From positions 18,698 through 82,697 of the forward strand of contig VXCM01002044.1 of assembly GCA_014773175.1 (NCBI GenBank): a stretch of 64,000 bases of DNA, written 5' to 3'. Both the position numbers and the translations under genes were made by a program. The stretch's first letter is position 1. Every line of letters starts with the position of its first letter. Positions 1-14,100 of the stretch are shown in pieces. Below the pieces are notes generated by a model that ran no database searches, was not told where the DNA came from, and saw only the letters and a program-made list of their open reading frames with translations. Source of the stretch: Lucifuga dentata (taxonomy: Eukaryota > Chordata > Actinopteri > Ophidiiformes > Bythitidae).

Positions 1-346
1 ACACACACACACACACACAGGCACAGGGTTGGTTGATTACTGCTATCTCCCCACTAAATGCCACATTTCTGATTCTGTGGCGTTTGCGCTTGATCCGGCT
101 TCATTTAGATTCTAAAAAGCTGCGGGGAAATAAAATCAGACATTTTTACACGATAAATGTCCAGGCTTGATTGTCATGTGACACATTTGTCATTGAGTTG
201 CTCTGTAAATCACAAACCATCGTTTCTGACATGTAGGAGGCCTCATTTATGGTAGCAGGGCAAGTCTGAAGGATCCTGAACATATATTTCCTCCATTCCT
301 CTGTCCTTGCATCTTTTCCTTCCATCTTAAAGGGGACGGCTAAAAT

Positions 347-1991
347 TAGGGGTCGACTGATAAGGTTATTTTCAGTGTCAATACCAATTATTAGTAATCA
401 AGAAGACCAATAAGCAATATTTGGAGCCAGTATACATTTACAGTAAAAATTAAAATTTTAGTTCAAATTTACAGTAACACAAACTCCAACACAAAACTTC
501 CTTTAAATATTTCATTTAACATTTTGAAAAATAAACAGCATTTTTGAGAAACTGAACTGAAATAGTAAATAGATAAAATAATTAACTAAGTAGCTCCCCA
601 AAGGTTTTTTTTCCCTGAACAAATGAATAAAAAAAAAAGCAAAAATAAATAAAACTCAGTAAAACTTATTCAAGCACCAAAGCAATTAACAATTAACAAA
701 TATACATTTCCAAAATAAATAACAATATAATAAGCAAAAAAAGCTCCATAAACATCAATACAGGCAGTCTCTGGGTTACAAATAAGTTCCGTTCCTACGG
801 CTGTCTTTAAGTCGGATTTGTACGTAAGTCGAAACAGTTATGTAAGGCGTGCATCTAGCGTTTATGTTTTACCTTTCTATGCATAAGAACATTAAAGAAC
901 TTTATACTAAAACATCTTCAACATAATAATACTGCTGAACCACTGACAACACGCAATGTTTTGATGTGCATTGTGAAGTTATGCGCCATTCATTATTATG
1001 AATCATTGTATGTAACTCAAATTTTTAATTTAATAGGCTTTATGGCAGTCGGTTCGTAAGTACAGATTGTTTGTAAGTTGGATGTTGGTAAGTCGGGGAC
1101 TGCCTGTATAACAGCATTTATGAAACTGGCTGTTTAACTTATCTAGACATTATATCAGCCTGTGTTTAAACAATTCAGCAGTATTTAGAAGATGTTTTGC
1201 TTTTAGCCAAAATTTGGGTATATTATCTAAAAAAAAAAAAAAANAAAAAAAAAAAAAAATAGTCTAGTAGATTCAGAAATTAACAGCGATTAATTATTCT
1301 GTTTGAAAGAAAAGTAAGAAAAAGTTGAAGCAAAAAAGAAAATAGGAATTTATGAACATACTAAACATGCATTACATTGGCACTGTGAACATGCAAAACT
1401 GTTGCATCTCCTCTCAAACTTTAAAAACTAGTCTGGGGCCGCACACGTGAAACTTCCAGCTCAGCTTCTGTTTCTCCACACATAAACTCCAAGCTGAGCT
1501 CAGAGCTTCAGCTGGGAGCTTCGCATGTTCACGCAGCTTGAGATGAAGTCTTGCACAAAGCATGGAAAACGTCAGGAGTCCTGAGTAACGTTAGCTTCCC
1601 CCGCTCCCCAAAAATAAAACTGAATATTATCATCATAGAAATACATCACAATGATTGTCATGATTAATGCAACTTTGGACAGCCTCTAGCTCGCTCAGCA
1701 TTCCTCTTTTCCAGGTCTCTCTCTCACCGATACAGAGCACCTGCTGCTGATTGGCTAATTCCTGATTGGCTGGTTCCTCCTCATATGACCAATCAGATAA
1801 CACTGTGGGCGGGACATTGAGACATTGAGTCAGAGAGCAAACAGCAACCTTTCAGAGAGAGGTGGCTGCATCAGAGCCGAAGGAGCACATTTTTAAATTT
1901 ATTTATTTAATCGGCAATCAGAGCAGATAAAATAAAGATACCGACAGTGGAAAAATGATGAATATCAGATTGGATAATCGGTCGACCCCTA
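347..1991. mobile_element. DNA transposon copy with TAGGGGTCGAC inverted ends
   Basis: The two termini are imperfect inverted repeats of about 20-25 bases (left TAGGGGTCGACTGATAAGG, right end complementary). The body is AT-rich with no long ORF, so this is a non-autonomous copy. I could not confirm a target duplication (left flank gctaaaat, right flank gataagat). The superfamily is therefore undecided, with hAT a guess. Confidence 0.55.
761..1106. mobile_element. Mariner-like MITE, CAGGCAGT ends, TA target site
   Basis: It starts CAGGCAGTCTCTGGGTTAC and ends GTCGGGGACTGCCTG, with TA on each side. That fits Tc1/mariner-type insertion. A second copy in opposite orientation lies at 32591-33005. 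No coding capacity. Confidence 0.7.
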
Positions 1992-2185
1992 GATAAGATG
2001 CACGTTAGAGAAATGGGGAGGCGATGAAGAGAATTGGCTTGTACCCTGAGACTCTTTGGGGGCAGAAACTATGGCCAGGAGCTAAATGTAGCCCTCAGTT
2101 TCTGCAGGTCAGGCACTTACCCACGATTCCTGGGAAAAGTTCCTGCTCTCAAAAATGTAATTTTGAACCTTTGTGCTCCTTGCAG

Positions 2186-5100
2186 ACAAAGCTAGCCGGC
2201 GAGGCACAGTCCAAGTATGAGCGGGAGCTAATGCTGCACGCCGCTGATGTGGAGGCCCTGCAAGAGCTGAAGAAACACTCCCAAAAAGAAGCAGCAGCGA
2301 GGAGGGTGCTGGAGGAGCAACTCAACAAGACCACCTCCCTCCTCCTGGAGAAAACAGCAGCGTGGAACACCCTGGAGAGGCAGCTGAAGGTGGGAGAGCA
2401 GCAGGAAAAGAAGGGATAAATAAAGAAGAAAAAGAAGGAGGCTTGATTAAGGAGACAGAATGTTTACTGAACATCTCCAAAATGTTCCCAGAAGGTTTCC
2501 CAGCAACAGTCTAGACCCATAAAGAAAACTTTCCTGTGAAACCCGTGTGGCAATGTTAATAAAACATTTCACAGAATGTTCCTGGAACTAAACACTTTTA
2601 GCCAGTGTAAAGTAAATTAAATGAGAAGTGTTTAGATGAGAATACATTAGACCAAATTAAATATGTTAGATAATAAACTTTAATGTCCTTGGAACATTTT
2701 TGCAACTAGCAATCCAATATGGATTCTCTCAGGGTTCTTGAAAGGTTCTAGTTAACATTAACAGGTTGGAAAGCTTCAGGAACATTGTGGAATGTTTGCT
2801 GTTGATAGGGAAGACACCTTAAAGTCTCCAAAGTGGGCAGAGCTTTTATTTACCTGTACTGAAGTGAGAATCATGCATTTATTTCTAATTCCCCTGTTTT
2901 CTGATGGTTTTAAGTTAATGTAAAATCAATAAGAGTTATGCTCTGTATTGTAAATTTATGATAATGTCCATTTCCACAGAATGAATTATGATGCGCTGCT
3001 TTTTCTAGCAGAAGCACTGTTTGAGCCACTGATGGATTAATTCACAGTGGTCATACTTGAAATTTTTTGATCCGTGTTGGGGATCTGTTAACATAAACCC
3101 AACTTTTCCTGCTGGTTTTTCACAGTAAAAGCCTGTCAGTGGTTTAGGGACAGAATCCATTTCCTTTTGTTATTAAAACATCTATGGGAAGTGAGGTTGT
3201 TGTGGTTGGTCCTGTCGTTCTTCACCGTGCCTCCTCTCCAGGAGGATCTGTCGGGTCAGAGCCGTCGCTGTGAGGAGCTGGGGAAGCAGAACACGCTTCT
3301 GCACAAACAGATGGATGAAATGGCTGCTCAGAGTCGTCAACAACAACAACAACAACAACAACAGCAGCAGCAGCAGCAGCTGGATTTGTCATTCAGTGAA
3401 GAAGGGAAAACCACAGAGCAGCTACTGGAAATACTCAGGTAATACTGCAGTACCACAGGTTTGAGTTCAGAGTAGAAACAGAACGTAGAGACATAGTATC
3501 TCTGATGTGATCAGTTAAAGTTATTGTACTTCAGTCCTGTTTGTTCTGGTCTGAATCAGCGAACGAGTCGTTACTCTTATTCAGTTTGGTTTTATACAGA
3601 AAAAATTCCAGATGAACCAAAATGTATCAACAAAAGTCATGATAACGCTCTGTTCACTGGTCAGAAAGTTCAGGAGTGACCGCATCAAAACAGGAAGAAG
3701 TTACGACATGTAACACGGAACAAGCACAGAATTGTCATCTGTCCTAGTTGTTATCATCATTAGGTTTATATTAGACCTGGAAAATTAACGCGTAATTTTT
3801 GCGTTTAATGTGGACTGTTTAACGCATTAAAGAAATTAATGCAATTATTAACACGTCCGTGTTTTCACTTCCCGAGGCTTTGCTAATGTTTTGTTTTTCC
3901 ACCACTTCCTGTGGCTAACGTTACATGATCACGCTAATCATGGAGAAGGAAACAGATCAGCCTTTTAGATATAAAGTTCTGTTTTAAAAAGTTAGCGATG
4001 GCTCTTGTTAAACCAGACAAACTCAGTCTCTCAGCAGTGTGTCGTTTTGNTTTAAAAAGTTAGCGATGGCTCTTGTTAAACCAGACAAACTCAGTCTCTC
4101 AGCAGTGTGTCGTTTTGACTTTATTCATCAAAAACACAGAAACTACTAAAACAACTTACAGCCTTTTAGCATCACTTTAGCTTTACTGCGTTGCTGCGCG
4201 TGATGCATTCAAGCTAACACTAACTTATGCTACACAAACAGGTCTCAGTTTGTGTTTTCAGTCTTTTCAGAATAAGATGAACTTCCCCTTGAACAAACTC
4301 ATATTTTCAGAAAGAGATGATTTTCTTACAAGAACATGTCAACCTTGACCAGTTTCCACCTGGCTGAAGCATAATAACATGCAAACATCTTCTAACATAT
4401 CAACCAAGCTAGATTCTCTGAACTCTATAAAAGTGTTAGTTAACCCAAAAGAAAGTTTATCATGAAAATATGTAAAATGAATCCATTACAAAATGAAGTT
4501 ACTCATTTAAGATAAAATAAATCAGATTAATTCAGTTGTTGTTCTCTTGTTTCTGTGACAAACCAAAGAAACAGTTCAATAACAGAAAAACAGGGATTTA
4601 AATGGAATTAATCTGTTAATTTGGTGATTCAGTGCATAATGATTATAAGTTTACAAGTTTTCTGCAATTAATCGCAAGTTATCACACAAGTCTGTGCGAT
4701 TAATTAGTTAATTTTTTTAATCAATTGACAGGCCTAGTTTAAATACTAAACAAACTATGGCAGCAGAAGTTGAACAGGAGAACGTACAACACATGTATGT
4801 TAAAACCTTTTCACAGCATCTGTTTGATTTGCTACTGCGAGTCAAATGTGGAGTTTACTGGACACTACGCAGGTGTGCCTCGTCCTCTCTGGTTCTAGCC
4901 AACAGATCATTAGATCACCCTGTAGTTCAGAAGTAGTAGTAGTACAGTACAGATCATCATCTGTCCACATCGAGACCATCATCGAGTCACATCGAGACCA
5001 CTTCCTTTAAACTCACTGTGGATCGGATCGTTCTGATCCATAGCTGGTTTCTGTGCTCAGACCTGTCCAAACGAACCGTAGCGAGAGAGGAAACGAAGCC

Positions 5101-8100
5101 TCATCCATAAATCTGTCTTTTGGCTAACGAACGCTGCCCCTGTAGGCTTAATTTAAATCCACGTTATATGGCAGCATCACTTTATTTTCTCGACATTGCT
5201 TTATTTTAAGTTTGAAATGTGTGTGCAGGTTTGTGCGGCGTGAGAAGGAAATCGCCATGGCTCGATGTGAAGCATCGGAAGGAGAAGCTCTTCGTTACAA
5301 ACAACGAGTGGAACGCCAGGACAGAGAGTTGAAGGAGCTGCAGGAAGCGGTGAACGCCGAGAGAGAGAAGATGCAGGTAGGAAACACAACAATGGACTGA
5401 TGGAAGGCAGGAGAGGAAGTATGGAGTGAAGAGATGGTTAACTTACCTGTTTGCTTATTGTGGATAATATAGATCATGACAAAATCTTATTAGTAATTTT
5501 ATATCTCAACACAAACTTTAATGAATCTGTACCTTGTCAGGCAGCAAAGGGATAGGGATTTATAACCACATGCTGAACGTAGAGTTTACAATTTATCCAT
5601 CTGTTTTTTCCTCCTTCCTGCTTTTAGACCACGATGAAGACGTTGTCGCAGCAGGAGGAGCAGCTGAAGAGGATGGAGAGTATGGTTTCTCTCCAGGAAG
5701 CCAATCGCATGCTGAAAATGGACAGAGAGAAACTGGAGCAGGAACTGCAGCAAGCTCAGGCTAAAGTAAGATCAAAGCCTCGTGTCTTCATCCTGTACCT
5801 CGCGTTGATTGGTAGTCTGGTAGTTCTGGCCTCAAATTTTATTTTCTTTTTTTAAATTTTTTTTTTTTTTTTTTTTGCTTTTTTTGTTTTGTTTTGTTTT
5901 TTTGCACTTGTCTGACTTTGATCTGAGAATTCCTCTTCACTGAGCTGCCAAAGCGAGTTACATCTGTAACAGGGGGGTTGTAACTTGAAAAATCTGCAAA
6001 CATGATTCTGATCTGTGATGCTGCATTCACATGTTGAAGATAGAAAAACCAAACTACCTCTGACAGCAGTGGAACACTAGAACTGTTGCCATGGCAATTG
6101 GCAGGATGCAATGGCAAATCAATATTGGAGGATGCAATAGTGTTTTATAATTTTGCACGTTTTCTGAAAATAGGAAAGCTCTGGCCATTTTATATGCTCG
6201 TTTAAAGGACCATACCACCCATTTTGCATGTTTGAGCCTATTATATTAAATTTTCATACATGTTACGTTACTGACAATCATTTCCCAAAGGATAAAACCG
6301 TATTTCAGCTTTCCTGATATTTTGCTAAATCTCTTAATCTTTCAAAATCAAATATTCAAGTGATACACCCACCTTAAAAATCCATGTTTCTCCTGCTAAT
6401 AGTTACACAGCCTTATGAAGTCACGGTCCTTTAAATTTTTCCATAAACGCAGGTCTTCTTTTGGGACTATATTCCCCGGTGGAGGCATACATTCACTCCA
6501 CGCTTTTTATTGAGCTTAAACGCTAAAATTACATAACTTCCAAAAAAAACCTGAATACACGTCTTGTTGGTGATGATGGATTACCTATCCCAAGAACGTT
6601 TCAAGTATCAACAAGTTGATTTTAATAGCAGAATGAACTGAAACCAATGGAGGTCTGGAAGGTAGGAAAAACGTTTTTAATTCACGGTTCCAGTGGTATG
6701 CTTTGGGAAATGATTGTCAGTAACGTTACATGTATGAAAATTCAATATATAAGGCTCAAACATGCATAATGGATGGTATGGTCCTTTAAAGCTTAAATTT
6801 CCCTGCAAAAATATGTAAATATATTTTTCTTAATTATAAATGGCTGCCTGTAAACACATTTTGCAAATGATTTTTAGAAGAGAAGTATGAGACCATGGAA
6901 ACCAACTGACTTTATACTTATACAACTTTTTTATAGTTATTTATTTATTTATTGTTTTATATTTTTTTATTTTTGATATATCTGACAGCCTCGTCTTCTT
7001 TTTTTAATTGATTGATTTATCTGATACCTGAGTTTAGACCTGAAACAACCTGCACCAGCAAACAAGGGTTTAGATTTAAACAAAACGCTGCAAAGGACAT
7101 GAATCAGACAGAAAGAATGACACAGGCTTTTACTTTCTAAAGCAGCTTTAAAGGAACACAACAACCTCATGATATTTAAGGTGGACAGGAAGGATTAGAC
7201 TTGCTGCAGCGATTACTGCTCCATCATTCATGCTGTAGAGTGAAGCAGAAGAGTTTATTTTATGATGAGAATCCTGATCTGTGTTTAGATGTCAGATATC
7301 CACACACACCAGATTTATTTCCACATGACAGGANGAGAATCCTGATCTGTGTTTAGATGTCAGATATCCACACACACCAGATTTATTTCCACATGACAGG
7401 ATGTCTGATTCCACAAGGTTTTTTGTTTTTTTTCAGTTTATATGTTCACAACATATATTTCACGTGACACGAGGGAAAAAAAATCTGAATTATAACTGGT
7501 GGTGTAAATGTAGCATTAGTGTAAGCTGTGGCTACGNCGAGGGAAAAAAAATCTGAATTATAACTGGTGGTGTAAATGTAGCATTAGTGTAAGCTGTGGC
7601 TACGCTTAAAGGACAATACTGGTGATTTTGGATGTTTGAGCTCAAGAATTACAACAGGCATATAAGTTACTGACAAAAAATATACCCAAAATATACTACT
7701 TTAGTAAGTTTTAGAATTGTTTTTTCTGCCTTCCAGACTGCCATTGGTTTCAGTTCATTCTAATACACTAATCAAATTGTAGAGACTGATATAAATAATC
7801 CATCACAGCGAACACGATGTCCATTCAGTTTTTTTGTTGAAGTAACTTTATTTAACTGATCCACCATGCAGCTGCACGGTGTCGTGGAAATTTAAGAATT
7901 CCCACAACAAGATGATAAAACAATGAGGAGGCTGAGTTTGGTCTTTGTTGAGTTTTATTCTTGGTTGTCAGTTATTAAAAATGCTCTCTGCAGAGAGGAG
8001 TCTTATTCCGCAACTGACCTCAGCCAAGAAGGGAAGAGAACTGCTCAGTGCATACACCAGGACTGATTTATACCTGGAGTGTCAACAGATGTTTCTTTGT

Positions 8101-11100
8101 TGTTACAACACATAAAGCAATATAGAACAGGCCTCAAAAGCGATGTTTTCTTAGTGGTCATATATCTCAGAAGGAAAGGTTTAGATGGCCATATAACTAA
8201 ATGGCACTTAGCTTAAACAGAACTGTAAGCCATTTGTTGCAGACTTCCTCAGTACAAAGTCCAGTGTATCTAAGTTCACATGTGATTCTAAAATGAATGC
8301 AAAATGAACAAAGATTTTTAAAATAAGTATAACCTTGTCATAACATATGAGTATATAAGAATAAAGTATAAAATTGTCATATCACACGGAATACGATGTA
8401 TATCTCCACCAGGACATATAGTCCCAGGAGAAGGTGGCTTTTACTGAAAAATTAAAAACAACCCTCTTATCTACATTCAGACACACATGTTAGCAGGTGA
8501 AACTTTGAATTTTAAGGTGTGTGTATCGTGTGTGTATCACCTGAACATTTGATTTTGAAAGATTAGGGGATTTTGCAAGTTTACAGGAAAACTAAAATAC
8601 GGTTTTATGTTTTAGAAATTGTTTGTCAGTAACATAACGTATGCAGGTGGCATTTATTGGACTCACTTGAACATGCAAAATGGGTGGTATGGTCCTTTAA
8701 GCTTGTGTTAAACCAGTTGTTCCCAAACTGGGGGGCAGGGGGGGGTGCGGCGACAGGGTTGTCAGGTCTGTGTGTGTGTGTGTGTGTGTGTGTGCATATG
8801 TGCTGATCTGGAGTTTAGTATTATTTAAGTAGAAATAAATGATTTCATTTCCATTATGGATGTGTATTTATAGATATTATTAATGTAATTTACATGCAAA
8901 AGAGGTCCACCCAACCAGCAGACAAAACAAAATCACTAACACTCTTAAAGTAACCCAATTCCGCGGAAAAAATGCAAATCTGGCAACCCTGCTGGGCGGG
9001 CGAGGTTAAACATAAACAAATGATGCATGCTGCAGTGCACGCTAGCAAAGCATGGAGAAGTTTGTGACAGGACTGTCAGGTAAACGGAATGCAGATGATG
9101 AATCTATACCAAACCTCAAAACTGGCAAAACAAAGACAAGAAAATATGATGAAGCATATCTCGCTCTTGGCTTCATGAGTACAACTGTGGGTAATGAAGA
9201 GAGGCCACAGTGTGTTGTGTCTGAAAATATTAGCTTCTGACAGTATGAAGCCGAACAAGTTAAGGCGCCACTTGGAGACTGCACATCCCGAACACAAAGA
9301 CAAGCCAGTTGATTTCTTCAGAAAATAACTACTCAGCTATCATGCACAACAGAATCGCTTCAATAAAACCGCATCTGTACCTGCAAATGCTCAACTCGCT
9401 TCCTATAAAGTAGCCTATAGAGTTGCTCAGTGTAAAAAGCCGCACACTATAGCCGAGGAATTAATACTTCTTCTGCTATTGACATGGTTTCAACCATGAC
9501 TGATAAAGCAACAGCCAGCAAACTGAAGGCTATTCATCTGTCAAATAACACAATCGGGAGGCGCATTTATGACATGTCAAAAGACATAGAGGAGCAGCTT
9601 AATGACAAGATAAGAGACAACCGGTTTGCTCTGCAGGTGGATGAAGCGACTGACAGTAACAAAGACTGTTTATTGATAACATACGTCAGATTCATTGATG
9701 CCGATGATTTGAAGGAGGATTTGCTTTTCTGCAGACGTGTAACTAACAGAGCTACTGCAGACAAACTGTTCAAAATCATTGACACTTACTTGGAGGACTG
9801 TGTCGGGATCTGCACAGATGGGGCTCAGGCTATGGCTGGGAAACGAGGAGGGCTGCAAGCACTCATCAGGCNGGATCTGCACAGATGGGGCTCAGGCTAT
9901 GGCTGGGAAACGAGGAGGGCTGCAAGCACTCATCAGGCGCATCTCCCCTAATGTGCAGTGGACACACTGTATGATACACCGAGAGGCGCTGGTGTCTAAA
10001 CAGCTGAGTCCCGAGCTGAACGATGTAATGACAGGCATCATTGCCACAGTGAACTACATCAAAACAAGACCCGTCAAAGCCTGGATTTTTGCAGCTCTCT
10101 GTGAGGAAATGGGATCCGACCACACAGCTGTTTTGTTTCATAGCGAGTCCCAATGGCTGTCATGTGGGAAGGTTTTGTCCAGGGTGTTTGAATTGCGGGA
10201 TGAAATAAGAATCTTCTTGGAGGAAGAAGGTAATGAACTTGCCCATAAGTTTAACAATAACAACTTCCTCATGAAACTTGCATACCTCAGTGATATGTTT
10301 CAGAAACTCAATGNAAGTTTAACAATAACAACTTCCTCATGAAACTTGCATACCTCAGTGATATGTTTCAGAAACTCAATGAACTAAATCTGCAGATGCA
10401 GGGTACTAAAACACACCTTCCACAGCTGGCAGATAAGATCACATCATTCACAAGAAAACTGGAGATGTGGGAGAAGCGAGTGAAAGAGGGAAATATAGAC
10501 TCATTTAAGAGCCTGAAATCATTTATTGAGGACAACCAACTGCAGAACACAGTGATTCCATGTCTGAAAAGCCACATCTCTGCCCTACAAAAACATTTCC
10601 AGAGGTATTTCCCAGTGCAGGATCCTACTGAATATGACTGGATCCCCTTCACTTCAGCACCAGCAGCTGACTTCAGCACTGCAGAAGAGGAACAGTTCAT
10701 TGATGTCACCTCTGATTCAACAATGAGGCTGCAGTTTAACTCAAAGACATTGGCTGCATTTTGGATTGAAGTGGAAAAGGACTACCCACTTCTGGGCAGG
10801 AGAGCCATGACCACACTCCTTCCTTTTGCCACATCTTACCTGTGTGAGATAGGTTTCTCTGCAGTTGCCTCAATCAAGACAAAATACAGAGCAAGGCTGG
10901 ACACTGAAAATGAGCTAAGAGTGGCAGTCTCACAGCTGCAGCCTCGATTTGAGAAAATCTGCATCACAAAGCAAGCCCACACCAGTCACTGAAAAGATTG
11001 TGGGACTTGAAGTGTTATGGGAAATGTTGTTTTTGCAGAGAATATATGCAAGTTTTTGTTTATTGCCAGAGAGTTGGTAACTTGCCATTTTTGCGCAGAG

Positions 11101-14100
11101 AGACAATTTTGAGAAAATCTGTTGAAAGGAATGAATACTGTTAAATGGTAAAATTATAAGATTCATGCTACAGTCACTTTTAATGCTTCCACTCCAGTGA
11201 CTTATTCATTATTTATTATTATTATTTTTTTAGGAAGATGTCACACTGTTGCAGTTTCCTCAGTTAAGTCAAAATACAAATTTGGGAGATGTATGCTGAA
11301 GAGTCACTTTTAATGCTCCCACTCTTAAAAGTGATGTGTTCCTTATTTATTTTTTTCAGTAAAATGTCGCAAACTAAAGTTGCAGTTCTGTATAAATTAT
11401 TACAGACAATGTTTCAAATAAATTCTACAGGAGNTATTTTTTTCAGTAAAATGTCGCAAACTAAAGTTGCAGTTCTGTATAAATTATTACAGACAATGTT
11501 TCAAATAAATTCTACAGGAGTCTGCAGACAAAGGATGCGTCTGAGAGTACGTTTATGCGGGTGCATGTAGGTATGGGGGGCCCAAAAATATTTTTATCTT
11601 CCAAAGGGGGGCCCTGCTGAAAAAGTTTGGGAACCACTGTGTTAAACTAACATGTTTGATTTCCTGTCTGTCCACCAGGTGACGAAGCTGCAGTCAGACA
11701 TCGGCCCGCTGCATCATTCTCTGTCTCAGCTGTCAGAGAGAAACGGCTCCCTGCAGGCTGACAGGAGGATCCTGGAGGAAGACCTGAAACGATGGAAGGC
11801 CAAAGCCCAGGTAACCCTGTGTGTGTGTGTGTGTGTGTGTGACACCTGCAGTGTTTTCAGTGTTTATCCTCAGGGATGAACAGGCCTGCAGCCCAGCTGA
11901 CCTTTGACCCTGCAAGTCTATATGAGGACACAGTTAGTGCACATGTATGGCTTCTGTGTATATACTGTATATAAATATATATATATGTATTAAATTCATG
12001 CAGCACAAACATTTATAAGTTTAATGAAAGACTAAGACCATCCATCCTCAATCATCTTGCAAGCTGCCCTCTCTAAGGACCCTCGTCCAAACTGCTGTTG
12101 ACCTTTGACCTGGAAAAGTAAAGAAAATCCTGCACTGACTTGTGGAGAGGCAGACAAATGCCAGTCTTTTGTTTTCTTGAGAAATCTAAGCAACTCGCAC
12201 ACGTTCTTATGCTGCGTTCAAGTTACCTCAGAAGTCGGATTTTTCCCAGTCGGAATTTACAACTTCCAACCTCAAACCGTTCCAGCCAAAGTAAGTAAAT
12301 GCTAACTAAAGTAAAGTTAAACTACTGTTTTAGTTAGACTATTGACCTTTTTATTTCAGTGTCATGCAAGAAAAAATACTTTATTCACTTGTTAGCTGAT
12401 TATTTCCATTCACAAAGCTCACTTCCACAGCACTGCCATGTTGAGTGATGTCATACTCATGAAGTCGGGGTAGAGAATTTTGGTCCGAGTTTTCCCCATC
12501 TGAGCTCCGACTTCACATGCTGTTCCAACACATTTTTCCAAGTAGGAAGTCGGAAAATTTCCACTTTGGAAAATGCTGACTTCTGAGGTAACTCAAATGC
12601 CATTTTGTATTTTTCCAGGTAGGAAGTCAAAAAATTAGGAAGTTGGAAAATTCCGACTTCTGAGGTAACTTGAATGCAGCATAACTGCCACCATTGATGT
12701 GTCTGCAAAGGAAGATGAGTTGGAGGTCTGCGTGGCTGCAGCAGCATCTGATCCATCCTGTGTTCAACTTCTGCAAGAACCATCAGGCCACGTTAGCAAA
12801 CCTCTGTAGATAATGTTCAGCCTCGGCTATTATCAGCAGCTGCTGTGTGTGGCAAAGACGGCATGTCGTATACCCATGATGAAATGAACGTGTGTGCTGC
12901 AATGTAGAAGGTTGTGTGTAAATACAGTTATATGAGACATACAGACAAATGCATTTTTTTCTTGATCCTAGTGTTTATTTCAACTGTACTGTTCATTATT
13001 CAGTCATAAATGAATTTGTGCATTCGTGTGTGTTTGTGTGTGTAGCACCTGGTGAACCAGCAGAAGGACAGCGATGTGGAGGAGAGACAGAAGCTGAGCA
13101 GTGAGAGAGACACTCAGCAGAGGAGAATCACACAGCTGACTGAAGAGACGGCCAAGCTGAAGACTGAACTGGCCAGGTACACACACACACACACACACAC
13201 ACACGCTATAGTGGATGTTTTTAATTGGTGTTTAACTACTGTTGCTCAACACTTCCTGCTGATTTTGCAGTGTAAAATCCACCAGGAGACATATTTCATT
13301 TACAGGCCTTTAATGTCATCTTGTTTTAAAATTGTAAAAGTCAGCCTTACCTCAACATTTTAGATCTTCACACGTCTAAATTTTGACCATGATAATGTAT
13401 AAAGGGACCAACAACTTTGTCAGTCAAAATATAAATTGTGCTGACGTGTTTGACAGAATTGTGGACGTTCATGTCTCTTATTTCTCCGCGATTACACTTC
13501 AGGGGTTTGTGCATCATGATGGTCAGGAGTGATTCCAAATGACTTCTGAATAAATTCTGAAACTGATAAAGTGTGTTGTGAAAAATAATATTAAATATGG
13601 GTTATTATCACGCATGGATCAGATGCAGTGCCAGCAGCAACTCGGCCCAGGCTCAGTTGCAAGCCCTCAGAGACTCGGTGGCCCGTGTGACCTCAGAAAG
13701 AGACGCAGTGAAGAAAGACCTGGAAGCCAAAATGAACGACATCCTGGAGAAGAACAAGACCATCACACAAGTCAAGAAGATTGGACGGCGTTACAAGACC
13801 CAGTATGAGGAGCTGAAGGTCCAGCATGACAAGGTGGGTGTAGAGGAGGTACCAGGTAATCCTTCCACACATGAGGCGGTCCCTTGAGGTGCACAGAGGC
13901 AACAATTGGTGTTTTCCTGTCAGAATTCAGGGTTTTCATCTTTGGCGCTACACCAGTCATCCTCAAAATCCGGACTCTGAGCAAATTATACTTTTATATG
14001 TTTTATTTGTATTATCTGTGAGACTTCGCTGTGATGCAACGAGTCAAAATTCTCCATTTTCTCTGCTGCAAAGTGAAACAGAATGTCCGACTGAGAGTTG

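Larger units (their letters stand above)
1..2185. other. tpr intron with nested DNA elements
   Basis: No exon is visible before 2186. Position 1 opens with a CA microsatellite. From 347 to 1991 runs a sequence whose ends are inverted copies (TAGGGGTCGACTGAT at the left, ATCGGTCGACCCCTA at the right), into which the mariner-like element 761-1106 has inserted. A homopolymer A tract around 1231-1259 contains an N. Confidence 0.6.

Noticed and set aside
6206..6785. Short frames inside TTAA elements as small genes
   Set aside because: They recur with the element, are not conserved in frame between copies and have no recognisable product.
9779..10342. Two separate transposase-like genes with repeated [14 protein letters not shown] segment
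   Set aside because: The repeat is the exact duplicate around the N at 9872, an assembly overlap; it is one decayed transposase.
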